DNA of 64,000 nt from Clostridiales bacterium (GTDB taxonomy: Bacteria > Bacillota_A > Clostridia > Oscillospirales > Oscillospiraceae). The translations under genes and the position numbers were made by a program. Each line of letters begins with the position of its first letter. Position 1 is the stretch's first letter. Positions 25,658 to 33,845 of this stretch are shown here, piece after piece. The stretch covers positions 1-64,000 of the forward strand of contig SFKX01000003.1 in assembly GCA_004553625.1 (NCBI GenBank), given 5' to 3'. The notes below the pieces were generated by a model. The model was not told the DNA's origin. It saw only the letters and a list, made by a program, of their open reading frames with translations, and did not search any database.

Positions 25658-26263
25658 ATGAACAAGGATGAACTGGCGTCCCGGCTCAAAAACGCCTGCT
25701 CAGCAGTCATCGCGGCCCAGGACGAGCTTACGGAGATAGACTCGCACTTCGGAGACGCGGACCACGGCGTGACGATGACCAAGATCGCGGAGGCGGTCGA
25801 AGGCGCTGTAGGCGCGGCGCAGGGCGGCATAAAGGCCATGCTGGAGGACGCGGCGATGGAAGTCATGATGATAAACGGCGGCAGCGCCGTGCCGCTCTGG
25901 AACACCTGGCTGGACGGCCTGGCCGAGGCCGCGCCCGAGGGCGACGAGCTGGACGCAGAGGGCCTCAAGCAGATGCTCGGCCACGCGCTGGAGGAGCTTG
26001 CGGCACTCTCGAAGGCGAAGGTCGGGGACAAGACGATGATGGACGCGCTCATACCGGCCACTGAGGCCGCGCTGGCCTGCCAGGGCAGCGCGGACGAGAT
26101 ATTTGCCGCCGCGGCAAAGGCCGCGCTGGAGGGCGCGGAGGCCAGCCGAAACTTTGTCTCGAAGTTTGGCAGGGCCAGGAGCTATGGAGAGGCCACGATA
26201 GGCACGCCGGACGCGGGCGCCGTGTCCATGAGCCGTTTCTTCGCCGGCCTCGCGGAAAAGTGA
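25658..26263 (+). CDS. dhaL: DhaL-type (DAK2) nucleotide-binding kinase subunit
   Basis: A 201-residue all-helical DAK2 domain. The Mg-ADP-binding aspartates sit in EIDSHFGDADHGVTM (residues 28-42), and GDKTMMDALIPA and the IGTPDAGAVS segment complete the nucleotide site. In PTS-linked dihydroxyacetone kinases DhaL passes phosphate to the sugar held on DhaK; ATP-dependent forms also exist. It starts with GGAGG ten bases before ATG and precedes dhaK by 36 bases. No DhaM phosphotransfer subunit is in the window. Confidence 0.9.
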   Translation: MNKDELASRLKNACSAVIAAQDELTEIDSHFGDADHGVTMTKIAEAVEGAVGAAQGGIKAMLEDAAMEVMMINGGSAVPLWNTWLDGLAEAAPEGDELDAEGLKQMLGHALEELAALSKAKVGDKTMMDALIPATEAALACQGSADEIFAAAAKAALEGAEASRNFVSKFGRARSYGEATIGTPDAGAVSMSRFFAGLAEK

Positions 26264-26299
26264 AAGGTCAAACTGACAGCATATAAGGAGGAAAAAACA

Positions 26300-27298
26300 A
26301 TGCAGATGAAGAAGTTTATTAACGACCCCAACAGCCTGACCGACGAACTGCTCGAGGGTCTCGCCCTCGCCCACGCGGACACCGTGGACGTCCAGGGCCA
26401 CCTCGTCATCAGCCGCGCGCTGGAAAAGGCGGACCGCGTCACCATCGTCACTTTCGGCGGCTCCGGCCATGAGCCCGCGCAGTGCGGCTTCGTCGGCGAG
26501 GGCATGGTGGACATCCAGGTCGTAGGCGACATTTTCGCCGCGCCGAATCCGCAGCTGGTGTTCGAGGCCGTCAAGATGGCCGACAAGGGCCACGGCGTGC
26601 TGCTGCTGGTCCTGAACCACGCCGGCGACATGCTCTGCGGCAACATGGTCATGAAGATGGTCGGCAAGGCCGGCATGAACGTCCGCAAGGTCGTGACGCA
26701 GGAGGACATCTCCAACGCGCCGCGCTCCAACTCCGACGACAGGCGCGGCCTGGCCGGCGCCATCCCGCTGTACCACATCGCCGCCGCTGCCGCCCGCGAG
26801 GGCAGGACGCTCGACGAGGTCGCCTCTCTCGCCCAGCGCTACGCGGACAGCATGGCCACCATCGCAGTCGCCGCCCGCTGCGCCACGCATCCCGCCACCG
26901 GGGCAGAGTTCGGCGACCTGGGCGACGTGGATATGGAGATCGGCATGGGCCAGCATGGCGAGGGCGGCGGCGGACGCCAGCCCATGAAGACCGCGAAAGA
27001 GACCATCGAGATCATGGCAAACGCCCTCGTGAAGGACATCCCGCTCGCCGCGGGCGACAAGGCCTTCGTCATGATAAACGGCTCCGGTGCCACAACGCTC
27101 ATGGAAATGTTCATCCTTTACAAGGACTGCGTGCATTACCTCGAGAGCCTGGGCATAGAGGTCGTCGCCAACATGGTGGGCGAGATCCTCACCGTCCAGG
27201 AGCAGGCCGGCTTCCAGCTCAACATTGCGAAGTGGGACGAGGAGTTCCTGCGTCTCTGGAACACCCCGGCGCACACGCCCGCGTTCTTCAAGGAGTGA
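26300..27298 (+). CDS. dhaK: DhaK-type ketose-binding kinase subunit
   Basis: A 332-residue DAK1 protein. It keeps GGSGHEPA (residues 53-60, His57), Asp110 in NHAGDML and the covalent substrate histidine His219 in GMGQHGEGG, so it can hold a small ketose as a hemiaminal. The classic substrate is dihydroxyacetone; related kinases act on erythrulose-type C4 and C5 sugars. Because lsrF follows directly, the substrate may be a DPD/AI-2-like dicarbonyl or another short ketose. That is inference. Confidence 0.92.
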   Translation: MQMKKFINDPNSLTDELLEGLALAHADTVDVQGHLVISRALEKADRVTIVTFGGSGHEPAQCGFVGEGMVDIQVVGDIFAAPNPQLVFEAVKMADKGHGVLLLVLNHAGDMLCGNMVMKMVGKAGMNVRKVVTQEDISNAPRSNSDDRRGLAGAIPLYHIAAAAAREGRTLDEVASLAQRYADSMATIAVAARCATHPATGAEFGDLGDVDMEIGMGQHGEGGGGRQPMKTAKETIEIMANALVKDIPLAAGDKAFVMINGSGATTLMEMFILYKDCVHYLESLGIEVVANMVGEILTVQEQAGFQLNIAKWDEEFLRLWNTPAHTPAFFKE

Positions 27299-27301
27299 GC
27301 C

Positions 27302-28183
27302 ATGGCTGACGCAGTTGGAAACAAGGCCGCGAAGGACTACCACTTCGACGTACCCGCCCCCGACCAGGGCTTCTTCGCCCGCGGCCTCGGCCACACGGAC
27401 TGGGGCATGAAGAACCGCATCTCCCGCCTCTTCTCCCCGGAGACCGGCAACACCGTCATGTTGGCCTTCGACCACGGCTATATAATGGGCTCGACGGCGG
27501 GCCTGGAGCGGCTGGACGTGACCATCGCGCCTCTGTGCGAGTATGCGGACGTGCTTATGGGTACGCGCGGGGCGATACGCTCCTGCATCCCGCCCACGAC
27601 GAAAAAGGCGATATGCCTGCGCGCCACGCACGACAGCTCCGTCCTCTTTGAGGACATGAGCCTGGGCTCCGGCCTCGCCATGGACATGGAGGACGCCCTG
27701 CGCATGAACGCAGCGGCCCTGGCGATACAGTGCTTCGTCGGCGGCGCGGGTGAGCGGGACTCGCTGGAGGCCCTCTGCCGCGCAGCGGACGCCGGCTACA
27801 GGTACGGCGTGCCCGTACTGGGCGTCACGGCCGTGGGCAAGGAGATGGCCCGCACGACGCAGTACTTCCTGCTGGCCACGCGCATCCTAGCGGAGCTGGG
27901 TGCGAGCGCCGTCAAGACCTATTACTGCGAGGACTTTGAAAAGGTCGCTGCCTCCTGCCCCGTCCCCATAGTCATAGCCGGCGGCAAGAAGCTGCCGGAG
28001 GCCGAGGCCCTGGAAATGGCCTGGAGGGCCATGAGCGAGGGCGCCAGAGGCGTGGATATGGGCCGGAACATCTTCCAGTCCGAGCACCCCGCCGCAATGT
28101 GCCAAGCCGTCGCCGCAGTCGTACACCGCGGTTTCGACGCAAAGCGCGCTTACGAATACTATCTCGAGCTCGCAAACGCATAA
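27302..28183 (+). CDS. lsrF: LsrF-like aldolase/thiolase
   Basis: A 293-residue class I aldolase-fold protein very close to E. coli LsrF along its length: LDWGM-like TDWGMKNRISRLF, VMLAFDHGY, LMGTRG, VKTYYCEDF (Schiff-base lysine), VPIVIAGGKKLPE and GVDMGRNIFQS are all present. LsrF removes an acetyl unit from phosphorylated AI-2 product to CoA, giving DHAP and acetyl-CoA. It starts three bases after the dhaK stop. Pairing with DhaK/DhaL instead of LsrK suggests a variant pathway; a plain sugar-phosphate aldolase is the alternative. Confidence 0.88.
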   Translation: MADAVGNKAAKDYHFDVPAPDQGFFARGLGHTDWGMKNRISRLFSPETGNTVMLAFDHGYIMGSTAGLERLDVTIAPLCEYADVLMGTRGAIRSCIPPTTKKAICLRATHDSSVLFEDMSLGSGLAMDMEDALRMNAAALAIQCFVGGAGERDSLEALCRAADAGYRYGVPVLGVTAVGKEMARTTQYFLLATRILAELGASAVKTYYCEDFEKVAASCPVPIVIAGGKKLPEAEALEMAWRAMSEGARGVDMGRNIFQSEHPAAMCQAVAAVVHRGFDAKRAYEYYLELANA

Positions 28184-28349
28184 AACAAAAACTGGGCGGC
28201 ATAAAGCCGCCCAGGCCCGGACACGGGAGCGGAGACCGTCTGCCAACGAAGCCCGCTTCCCATGCATGGCATTTCAAAGTATAACGCCTTTCGGCGCTTT
28301 TCGCAACAGGAATGCCATGCCCACCTCAAAATTTTAAGGAGGAACAGAC
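28184..28349 (+). other. Structured intergenic segment between lsrF and the DUF1097 gene
   Basis: This 166-base gap holds CTGGGCGGC/GCCGCCCAG (28190-28212) and a perfect 10-bp inverted repeat GCATGGCATT (28264-28273) / AATGCCATGC (28311-28320), whose 37-base loop contains CGCC-TTTC-GGCG. Neither stem has a following T-run. It may be an mRNA processing or regulatory structure, or a decayed repeat element. Confidence 0.5.
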
Positions 28350-28889
28350 ATGACATTCAAAAAATACCTGCCCATCGCCTTTGTGATCGCGGTGATCGCG
28401 GCGGCGCTCCAGTGCGTGGACCAGCTCCTCTCCCAGAATATGCTCACGAAATACGCCGGTTTCGGCTGGATCTCCTTCCAGGCCTGGGCCGTGTATTTCC
28501 TCGGCGGCTGCACTGTGAAAGGCGGCGTGAAGGCTTTCTTCAGCTATCTGCTCGGCATCATCGCATCCATCGCCATCTTCAAGCTCGGCGGGGCATTCGG
28601 GGCTCTGGGCTTCTGGGCCATGCCCGCCTGTCTCGTCATTCTCGTCACTGTGGTCATGCAGCTTGAGATAGGGCCGGAGCTCCTGAACTTCGTGCCGGCG
28701 CTCTTCGTCGGCGCGGGCGTGTACTTTGGAATGTGCTCCTACGTCGTCACGGACGGCAGCTGGTCCGCCTACCTCGAGGCCGGGCTCATCGAAATGGGCT
28801 ACTGCGTTCTCGGCCTCGTCTGCGGCTTTTTGACCGTCGCCTTCCGCGGCTGGTATGAGCCCAAATTTGTCAACGCCGTCAACAAATAA
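28350..28889 (+). CDS. DUF1097-family membrane protein
   Basis: A 179-residue protein with about five membrane segments (around residues 8-24, 42-62, 66-80, 85-103, 110-128, 140-160). The small-residue-rich middle and the C-terminal GLVCGFLTVAFRGWYE resemble DUF1097 (E. coli YcdZ-like) proteins. The function of that family is unknown; here its place after lsrF suggests a channel or permease for the operon's substrate. The RBS is AAGGAGG. Confidence 0.7.
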   Translation: MTFKKYLPIAFVIAVIAAALQCVDQLLSQNMLTKYAGFGWISFQAWAVYFLGGCTVKGGVKAFFSYLLGIIASIAIFKLGGAFGALGFWAMPACLVILVTVVMQLEIGPELLNFVPALFVGAGVYFGMCSYVVTDGSWSAYLEAGLIEMGYCVLGLVCGFLTVAFRGWYEPKFVNAVNK

Positions 28890-28901
28890 GGAGGAATAAA
28901 A

Positions 28902-29225
28902 ATGGCAGCAGAGTATATGCACATCGGTATACCCGTCCTGAACAAAAAGCCCGGCATGGTCTATAACGACTGGGGCAAGTTCTGGGTCAACGAAAGCGTG
29001 GACGCCTACGACTACAAGATCGAATACCTCAAGTTCGAGGAAGGCACCCGCTTCCCCGAGATCCTCTCCAAGCAGCCACACGTCGCCTACAAGGTCGATA
29101 ACGCCGACCCCTATCTGGCCGAAGCCGACCGCGTCATCTTCGGACCCGAGGCCCTGGGCGACAACGTCCGCCTAGCCTTCATAGTGAAGGACGACGCCAT
29201 AATCGAGCTCTACGAGGAGAAATAA
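28902..29225 (+). CDS. Small VOC/glyoxalase-fold-like protein
   Basis: A 107-residue protein. MHIGIPV at the start, PHVAYKVD in the middle and IIELYEEK at the end look like the beta strands and metal-ligand positions (His, His, Glu) of a vicinal-oxygen-chelate protein, consistent with handling a dicarbonyl or sugar-like substrate. It follows the DUF1097 gene by 12 bases with AAGGAGG and ends the operon. The family call is by motif resemblance only. Confidence 0.6.
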   Translation: MAAEYMHIGIPVLNKKPGMVYNDWGKFWVNESVDAYDYKIEYLKFEEGTRFPEILSKQPHVAYKVDNADPYLAEADRVIFGPEALGDNVRLAFIVKDDAIIELYEEK

Positions 29226-29233
29226 GCCGCAGG

Positions 29234-29260
29234 AAGGGAGGGCATCACGCCCTCCCTTTT
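29234..29260 (+). terminator. Terminator of the dhaL-lsrF operon
   Basis: AAGGGAGGGC-ATCAC-GCCCTCCCTTTT, ending where the convergent XRE gene stops. Confidence 0.8.
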
Positions 29261-29462
29261 ACTGTTCCTCAGGCTCCCAAAAGAGCTCGTCCAGGGTCTT
29301 GCCCAAAACGCGGCAGATGGCCAGGCAGAGCCTTATCGTGGGGTTGTAGTCGCCCTTCTCGATTGCGTTTATCGTCTGCCGCGAGACCCCCACCGCGTCG
29401 GCCAGCTGCTGCTGGGACATGTCCAGCGCCGCCCGCGCGGATTTGAGACGCAGGTTCTTCAT
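29259..29462 (-). CDS. Small XRE-family transcriptional regulator
   Basis: A 67-residue HTH_3 protein of the YozG-like short class: MSQQQLADAVGVSRQTINAIE is split by the turn and followed by NPTIRLCLAICRVLGKTLDELF. No other domain. Its start overlaps the stop of the upstream membrane protein gene by four bases, a pairing common in Bacillota where the regulator controls the small membrane protein operon. Confidence 0.92.
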   Translation of the reverse strand: MKNLRLKSARAALDMSQQQLADAVGVSRQTINAIEKGDYNPTIRLCLAICRVLGKTLDELFWEPEEQ

Positions 29463-29893
29463 TCCTCCTCGCCCCTGTCCCGCAGCCCGTGAAGCCAGTA
29501 GATGAGAAGCACGACGCCCGTCGTCGCCCCGACTATCAGGCTGACCGAACGGAAGGTGAGCAGCCCGTCCCTAACGACGTCCCCTCCTGTTATGTTCTCC
29601 ACGCCGAAAAACATGTTCGCCAGCGTCAGCACCAGCAGCACCGTCAGGTTTCGCTTCCGGTTCTTCCCGATGCCCGCAAAGGCGTCCTGTTTTATGCAGA
29701 TGGACGCGAACACCAGCAGCGCCACGCAGATGCAGATGATGCAGCCCGTCAAAGTGTCGCACCAGCGGTCAATGAGCATATCCAGCATCCCATACACCAT
29801 TAGGCAGATCATCAGCGTGAAAAAGCCCCACATGAACGCCCTGCCCCGCGCCAGCACCTGCCGCTCGTCGTACTCGTCCCTGTTGAACACCAT
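29459..29893 (-). CDS. Four-helix membrane protein paired with XRE regulator, unknown function
   Basis: A 144-residue protein starting at ATG 29893 (AAGGAG eight bases upstream; an in-frame start at 29929 lies over that site). The DEYDERQVLARGRA N-terminus resembles DUF3796/DUF6773-type proteins often paired with a short XRE regulator. Four membrane segments follow near residues 20-40, 46-65, 83-100 and 112-135. Function unknown. Confidence 0.75.
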   Translation of the reverse strand: MVFNRDEYDERQVLARGRAFMWGFFTLMICLMVYGMLDMLIDRWCDTLTGCIICICVALLVFASICIKQDAFAGIGKNRKRNLTVLLVLTLANMFFGVENITGGDVVRDGLLTFRSVSLIVGATTGVVLLIYWLHGLRDRGEEE

Positions 29894-29971
29894 GCCGAAC
29901 ACTCCTTCCTTCTGTCCGGAGCATAACACAGACCCGACATAATGTCAAGTATATTTTACTTATTATCGTAT

Positions 29972-30000
29972 AAAAACGTCCCCGTGTTCCGGGGACGTCT
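29972..30000 (-). terminator. Terminator of the LOG-family gene
   Basis: On the minus strand ACGTCCCCGGAACACGGGGACGT followed by TTTTTATAC. Confidence 0.85.
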
Positions 30001-30002
30001 TA

Positions 30003-30599
30003 TTATTTCACATTGTACTTTCCGAAGATTTTTTCCTTCCAGACGTCTTCGGGCTCGGCCTTATAGCTCTCGACATAGTCGAGGAGGGCTTTACAGTCGC
30101 TGAAGATCGCGTAGAGGGCGTGGCCGTCCTCGGGGAAAAAGCGCTCATCCACGGCCTTTTGGAGCATGGACTCCATGCTGTCGTAGTAGCCGAGGGTGTT
30201 TAGCACAGCCATAGCCTTGGCGTGGCGGCCGAGCTGCTTGAGCGTCAGGGCCTCGAAGAACTCCTCAAAGGTGCCGATGCCGCCTGGCAGAGTTACAAAG
30301 GCCTCAGACATATCCTCCATGGCCTTTTTGCGCTCGGACATGGTCTCTGTGAAGATCATCTCCGTGCAGCCCTCGTAGAGGATGCCGGGCTCGTCGAAGA
30401 AGCGTGGGGCGACGCCGATAATGCCCCTGCCGCCGACGCTCGACATGCCGCGGGCCGCCGCGCCCATGAGGCCGCTCGTACCGCCGCCGAACACGAGCTC
30501 ATGCCCGCGCCGGGCCATCTCCGCGCCCAACTCAAAGGCGGCGTCGTAATATTCCTGTCTCAGCTCGCGGCTGGACGCGCCGAATACGCAGATCTTCAT
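30003..30599 (-). CDS. LOG-family protein (nucleoside 5'-monophosphate phosphoribohydrolase-like)
   Basis: A 198-residue Rossmann protein of the TIGR00730 type. GGGTSGLMG (residues 38-46), the MSERK segment and PGGIGTFEE are the family's nucleotide-binding and catalytic marks. Related proteins hydrolyse cytokinin-like or purine nucleoside monophosphates; the natural substrate in Clostridia is not known. It follows the glycerol-1-phosphate dehydrogenase by nine bases. Confidence 0.88.
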   Translation of the reverse strand: MKICVFGASSRELRQEYYDAAFELGAEMARRGHELVFGGGTSGLMGAAARGMSSVGGRGIIGVAPRFFDEPGILYEGCTEMIFTETMSERKKAMEDMSEAFVTLPGGIGTFEEFFEALTLKQLGRHAKAMAVLNTLGYYDSMESMLQKAVDERFFPEDGHALYAIFSDCKALLDYVESYKAEPEDVWKEKIFGKYNVK

Positions 30600-30608
30600 G
30601 CAGATACG

Positions 30609-31847
30609 TCACTCCTCAAATGTCAGCACCCGGCGCATACGCGCAAGGGTGAGCCGGTTCCTGACCGCGGCGGAGATATCCATGATCTCCGGGGCCAGGG
30701 CCTCATCGATGCCTATGTCCTCGAGCCGATACTTCCCGCCCAGGAGGCGGAAGGTCTCGCGCAGTTCTTCGGCCTGGGGTATCTTCGCCACCAGGGCGCG
30801 GATCTCATCCCAGTGGTCAACAATGTTCTGCGGGTCGAATGTTGCAAGGACGTCGTTTTCGTTCTCCTTGAGTATGCCCTCGGCCAGTGGCCCGAACTTC
30901 TCGCGGACCCAGGCCTCGTCGATGGGCGCAAATGGCTTGGCTTTTGGCGTTTTGGCGGCCATGCGGTGGTACTCCTCCGCGCAGAGGATGGTGCCGACGC
31001 CGACACATTCGCCGTGGATGCCGTGGGCGTTTTCAAACCTGGGCGGCTTCATCTCGACCAGATGGGCTATTAGGTGCTCGGCGCCGGAAGCCGCGCGCGA
31101 GTTGCGAAGCATCTGCATCGTGAGCCCGGAGATCATCTGGGCCATGGTCATTGCCTCGTGATCCGGCTCCCCGCCGGCCAGGATGTTCTCGACGCACTCA
31201 GCCATCATGTCCAGGGCCTGCTGGGCCATGCCTGCCACGCGCTCGCAGTAGTACTCGCCGGAGACGAGCGCAGCCATCTTCCAGTCCGCGATGGAGGTGT
31301 ATTTGGAGAGAATATCCGCGATGCCGCTGACCATCAGGAACTTGGGCGCCCCGGAGATGATGTTCAGGTCCGCGACGACGAGGGCCGGGGCGGACATTGG
31401 TAAGGACTTCTTCTGCCCGTCGATGACGATGGAGCAGATGTTGGCGGTGAAGCCGTCCGAGGACGCGAGGGTGGGTATGGCGACGAAGGGGACGCCCAGC
31501 TTGTGGGCGGGGTAACGGGCGAAGTCCATGAGCGTACCGCTGCCGACTGTGACGATGACATCGGGGTTGTCGAGCTGAGGGATGACGGCCTCGATCATGT
31601 TTTTCTCGGAGTGGAGGCCCTGGGCCTCGAGGACAATCTCCTTGTCTGCCGGGACGTGGACCATGCCCGGAAGGTTATAGGTGTTGGTGTCGTAGAGGAC
31701 GGTGCGCCGGCCCGTGAGGCCGCACTGACGCATGTACTCGTCAAAATTCTCAAGCGCCCCCGCCTCGACTACCACCAGCTTGGTCTCCAGCGGATGCTCC
31801 CGCCCGCAGGAGCAAGGCCCGGAGTATTTTGCGCAGTCTAGGATCAA
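30609..31847 (-). CDS. sn-Glycerol-1-phosphate dehydrogenase (AraM/EgsA family)
   Basis: A 412-residue iron-alcohol-dehydrogenase-fold enzyme that reduces dihydroxyacetone phosphate to sn-glycerol-1-phosphate. Nucleotide-binding VTVGSGTLMDFARY, the ligand-binding PTLASSDGFTANICSIV and metal-site histidines in AEHLIAHLVEM and HGIHGECVGVGT are intact. The start is a TTG at 31847, seven bases after AAGGAGG. It lies downstream of the glp genes, matching a role in DHAP/glycerol phosphate metabolism; the product's fate here is unknown. Confidence 0.9.
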   Translation of the reverse strand: MILDCAKYSGPCSCGREHPLETKLVVVEAGALENFDEYMRQCGLTGRRTVLYDTNTYNLPGMVHVPADKEIVLEAQGLHSEKNMIEAVIPQLDNPDVIVTVGSGTLMDFARYPAHKLGVPFVAIPTLASSDGFTANICSIVIDGQKKSLPMSAPALVVADLNIISGAPKFLMVSGIADILSKYTSIADWKMAALVSGEYYCERVAGMAQQALDMMAECVENILAGGEPDHEAMTMAQMISGLTMQMLRNSRAASGAEHLIAHLVEMKPPRFENAHGIHGECVGVGTILCAEEYHRMAAKTPKAKPFAPIDEAWVREKFGPLAEGILKENENDVLATFDPQNIVDHWDEIRALVAKIPQAEELRETFRLLGGKYRLEDIGIDEALAPEIMDISAAVRNRLTLARMRRVLTFEE

Positions 31848-31861
31848 GGGAAAACCTCCTT

Positions 31862-31894
31862 AAAAAAGCAGGCGGCGGTTCCCGCCGCCGCCTG
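31862..31894 (-). terminator. Terminator after the membrane-fused hydrolase
   Basis: On the minus strand GCAGGCGGCGG ... CCGCCGCCTGC followed by TTTTTT, immediately before the RBS of the dehydrogenase gene, which may therefore be reached by read-through. Confidence 0.85.
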
Positions 31895-31968
31895 CACTCT
31901 AATTGTTGGTTTGGAAAGATTCTACCACATACGAAAGGGAATTACAATATCCCGAAAGCAATTCGATA

Positions 31969-33819
31969 TCAATAGAATCTCGTATTGGTGAGGCTTATCA
32001 AGGTGACCATTGCGCCGTTTATGATACCGGGCAGATACGGGTTTTTGGACGCCTTGTAAATGAACCTGGTCATGAAGGTGGCAAAGAAGAGAATGAAGCT
32101 GATCTGGATGAGCCAGAGTATGTACATGGGAGGATTGCCTCCACCAGAGAACGAGGACTGCGGCCACATCATGTGGTTCGCGGTGAAGTAGGTGCCGTAC
32201 TGGATGCCAGCCATGATTATCGCGGGAGACGCAGTCATCAGGGAGACGATGACGTTATTCACCCACTCCTTCTTGCCGCCTATGCTGTTGAAGTTGAAAC
32301 TGTTGGCAGAGACCGCAGACGCAACATAGAACAGCAGGAAGAGCGGCAGGTACGGGAAGAGGGACACCACGACCTTGTCAGCCGTGAACGCCTTGACGCC
32401 AAGGGTCCAGATGCGGAAGTCGGAGGCGAAGAAGTAGTCTGCAAAGAACACCCAGCCATAGCCGACACAGACAACTATGATGCCAAGGAGTATGGTCTTG
32501 CCCAGGTTCGGGAGGGAGATCTTAACGCCCCTTTCGACCAGGCTGAATCCGCGCTTCTGGCCGTATGCCTTATAGGAAACGAACATACTAAGAATGGCGA
32601 ACACACCGCAGGCCGCGGCCCAGAGGCCCACGCCGTAAGGAGACGGAGCCGTTACGTCGGCGGCGTTTCCTATCGTCAAGATAGGCAGATATGTGACCAT
32701 TGCAAAGAGCGAGGAGACTATCATGCTGAGCCAGAACCAGGCCACGCCCGCCTTGTCCGCGAGCTTCACGGGCTTGGCGACCTCGTTTGCACGCAGGCTG
32801 CCGAAGAACGGCGTGTAGAGCATGAGGATGGCAAAGTTCACGATGAACATGAACAGGCCGACAAGGCCGACGAGGTTCAGGGCCTCTTTGACGGTCCAAA
32901 CCTGGTTGGAAGATTCAATGGGATTCGGGGCGCCCAGCGCCTGCTCGAAGAACTCTATCGTGAACGCGGTAGACTTGGTGCTGAAGTGAGACCAGGGGTG
33001 GATTATGGCCGGCCTGTAGATGGCCCTGGTGGCGGTCTCTCCGTCAACTTCCTGGGTGTAGATGGTGTCAGCCTCGCGCGGCTCAAGGCCGGTGGGGTCA
33101 ACACCGAAATACAGGAAGGACTGGGCGTTATCGCTTTCCATGAAGTACGGGGAGCTGAGCTGGTTGCCGTTCTCGTCCGTGGATTTGTGGAAGAACTCGT
33201 CGTATACGCAGGAGATGATGGCCACGTCCCTGCTGCCGTAGATGTTGGCGTAGTTGGTGGTCTGCTCGTCGCTCAGAGAGGTGTCTGTCGTATCCACATA
33301 TGTCGCGTCCGCGCTGTTAAGCACGACTGCGGCGATGAGCTGGGTCTCAGCGGCGTTATCCTGAACAACGGCATTGTTGCAGGACATACCGCCCATGGAG
33401 TGGCCCGTCACGCCTATCCTGGTGGTGTCGACGTAGGGCATACGCGACAGCGCGAGCACGCCCTGATATACGCCGTTGCTGCCGGAGTACAGGTCCGTAT
33501 TGCCGTGTCCAGGCTGGTCTATTGCCAGGACGACATAGCCGCGCCTTGCAAGCTCGACACAGTTCGCGTCCTGCATTTCCTTGTTGTTATATGCGCCGTG
33601 GCTGGCAACGATGGCGGGCGCAGGGTTCTCTGCCGTCGCCCCCTCAGGCACATACAGGTTCGCACACATGGTGTAACCTTCGTCAGTCTCAAAATAGAGC
33701 TCGCTAATATCAACTTTACCGCTTGAAGTCTGAACAACAGATACGCCTATCATGCTGATAAACATCAGCGCGATCGCTACGCACAGCCATATCTTGGCTC
33801 TCTTTTTGATCTTCTCCAT
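31969..33819 (-). CDS. Alpha/beta hydrolase fused to a multi-pass membrane domain
   Basis: A 616-residue protein. An N-terminal anchor (about 10-30) is followed by an extracytoplasmic hydrolase with nucleophile motif GHSMGG (about 140), oxyanion-region SHGAYNN and a late histidine in IIHPWSHFSTKS. From about 315 on there are roughly eight membrane helices with no recognised transport motif. It starts 26 bases after glpK with AGGAGGGGGA, so it could belong to the glp operon. Lipid, glycerol ester or peptide substrates are possible; none is shown by the sequence. Confidence 0.8.
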   Translation of the reverse strand: MEKIKKRAKIWLCVAIALMFISMIGVSVVQTSSGKVDISELYFETDEGYTMCANLYVPEGATAENPAPAIVASHGAYNNKEMQDANCVELARRGYVVLAIDQPGHGNTDLYSGSNGVYQGVLALSRMPYVDTTRIGVTGHSMGGMSCNNAVVQDNAAETQLIAAVVLNSADATYVDTTDTSLSDEQTTNYANIYGSRDVAIISCVYDEFFHKSTDENGNQLSSPYFMESDNAQSFLYFGVDPTGLEPREADTIYTQEVDGETATRAIYRPAIIHPWSHFSTKSTAFTIEFFEQALGAPNPIESSNQVWTVKEALNLVGLVGLFMFIVNFAILMLYTPFFGSLRANEVAKPVKLADKAGVAWFWLSMIVSSLFAMVTYLPILTIGNAADVTAPSPYGVGLWAAACGVFAILSMFVSYKAYGQKRGFSLVERGVKISLPNLGKTILLGIIVVCVGYGWVFFADYFFASDFRIWTLGVKAFTADKVVVSLFPYLPLFLLFYVASAVSANSFNFNSIGGKKEWVNNVIVSLMTASPAIIMAGIQYGTYFTANHMMWPQSSFSGGGNPPMYILWLIQISFILFFATFMTRFIYKASKNPYLPGIINGAMVTLISLTNTRFY

Positions 33820-33845
33820 AGTTCCCCCTCCTAAAATCAGTCGTC

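Noticed and set aside
31903..33726. Plus-strand 607-codon frame opposite the membrane hydrolase
   Set aside because: It is antisense to a gene with clear hydrolase and membrane motifs; its translation is a charge-rich shadow without domains.
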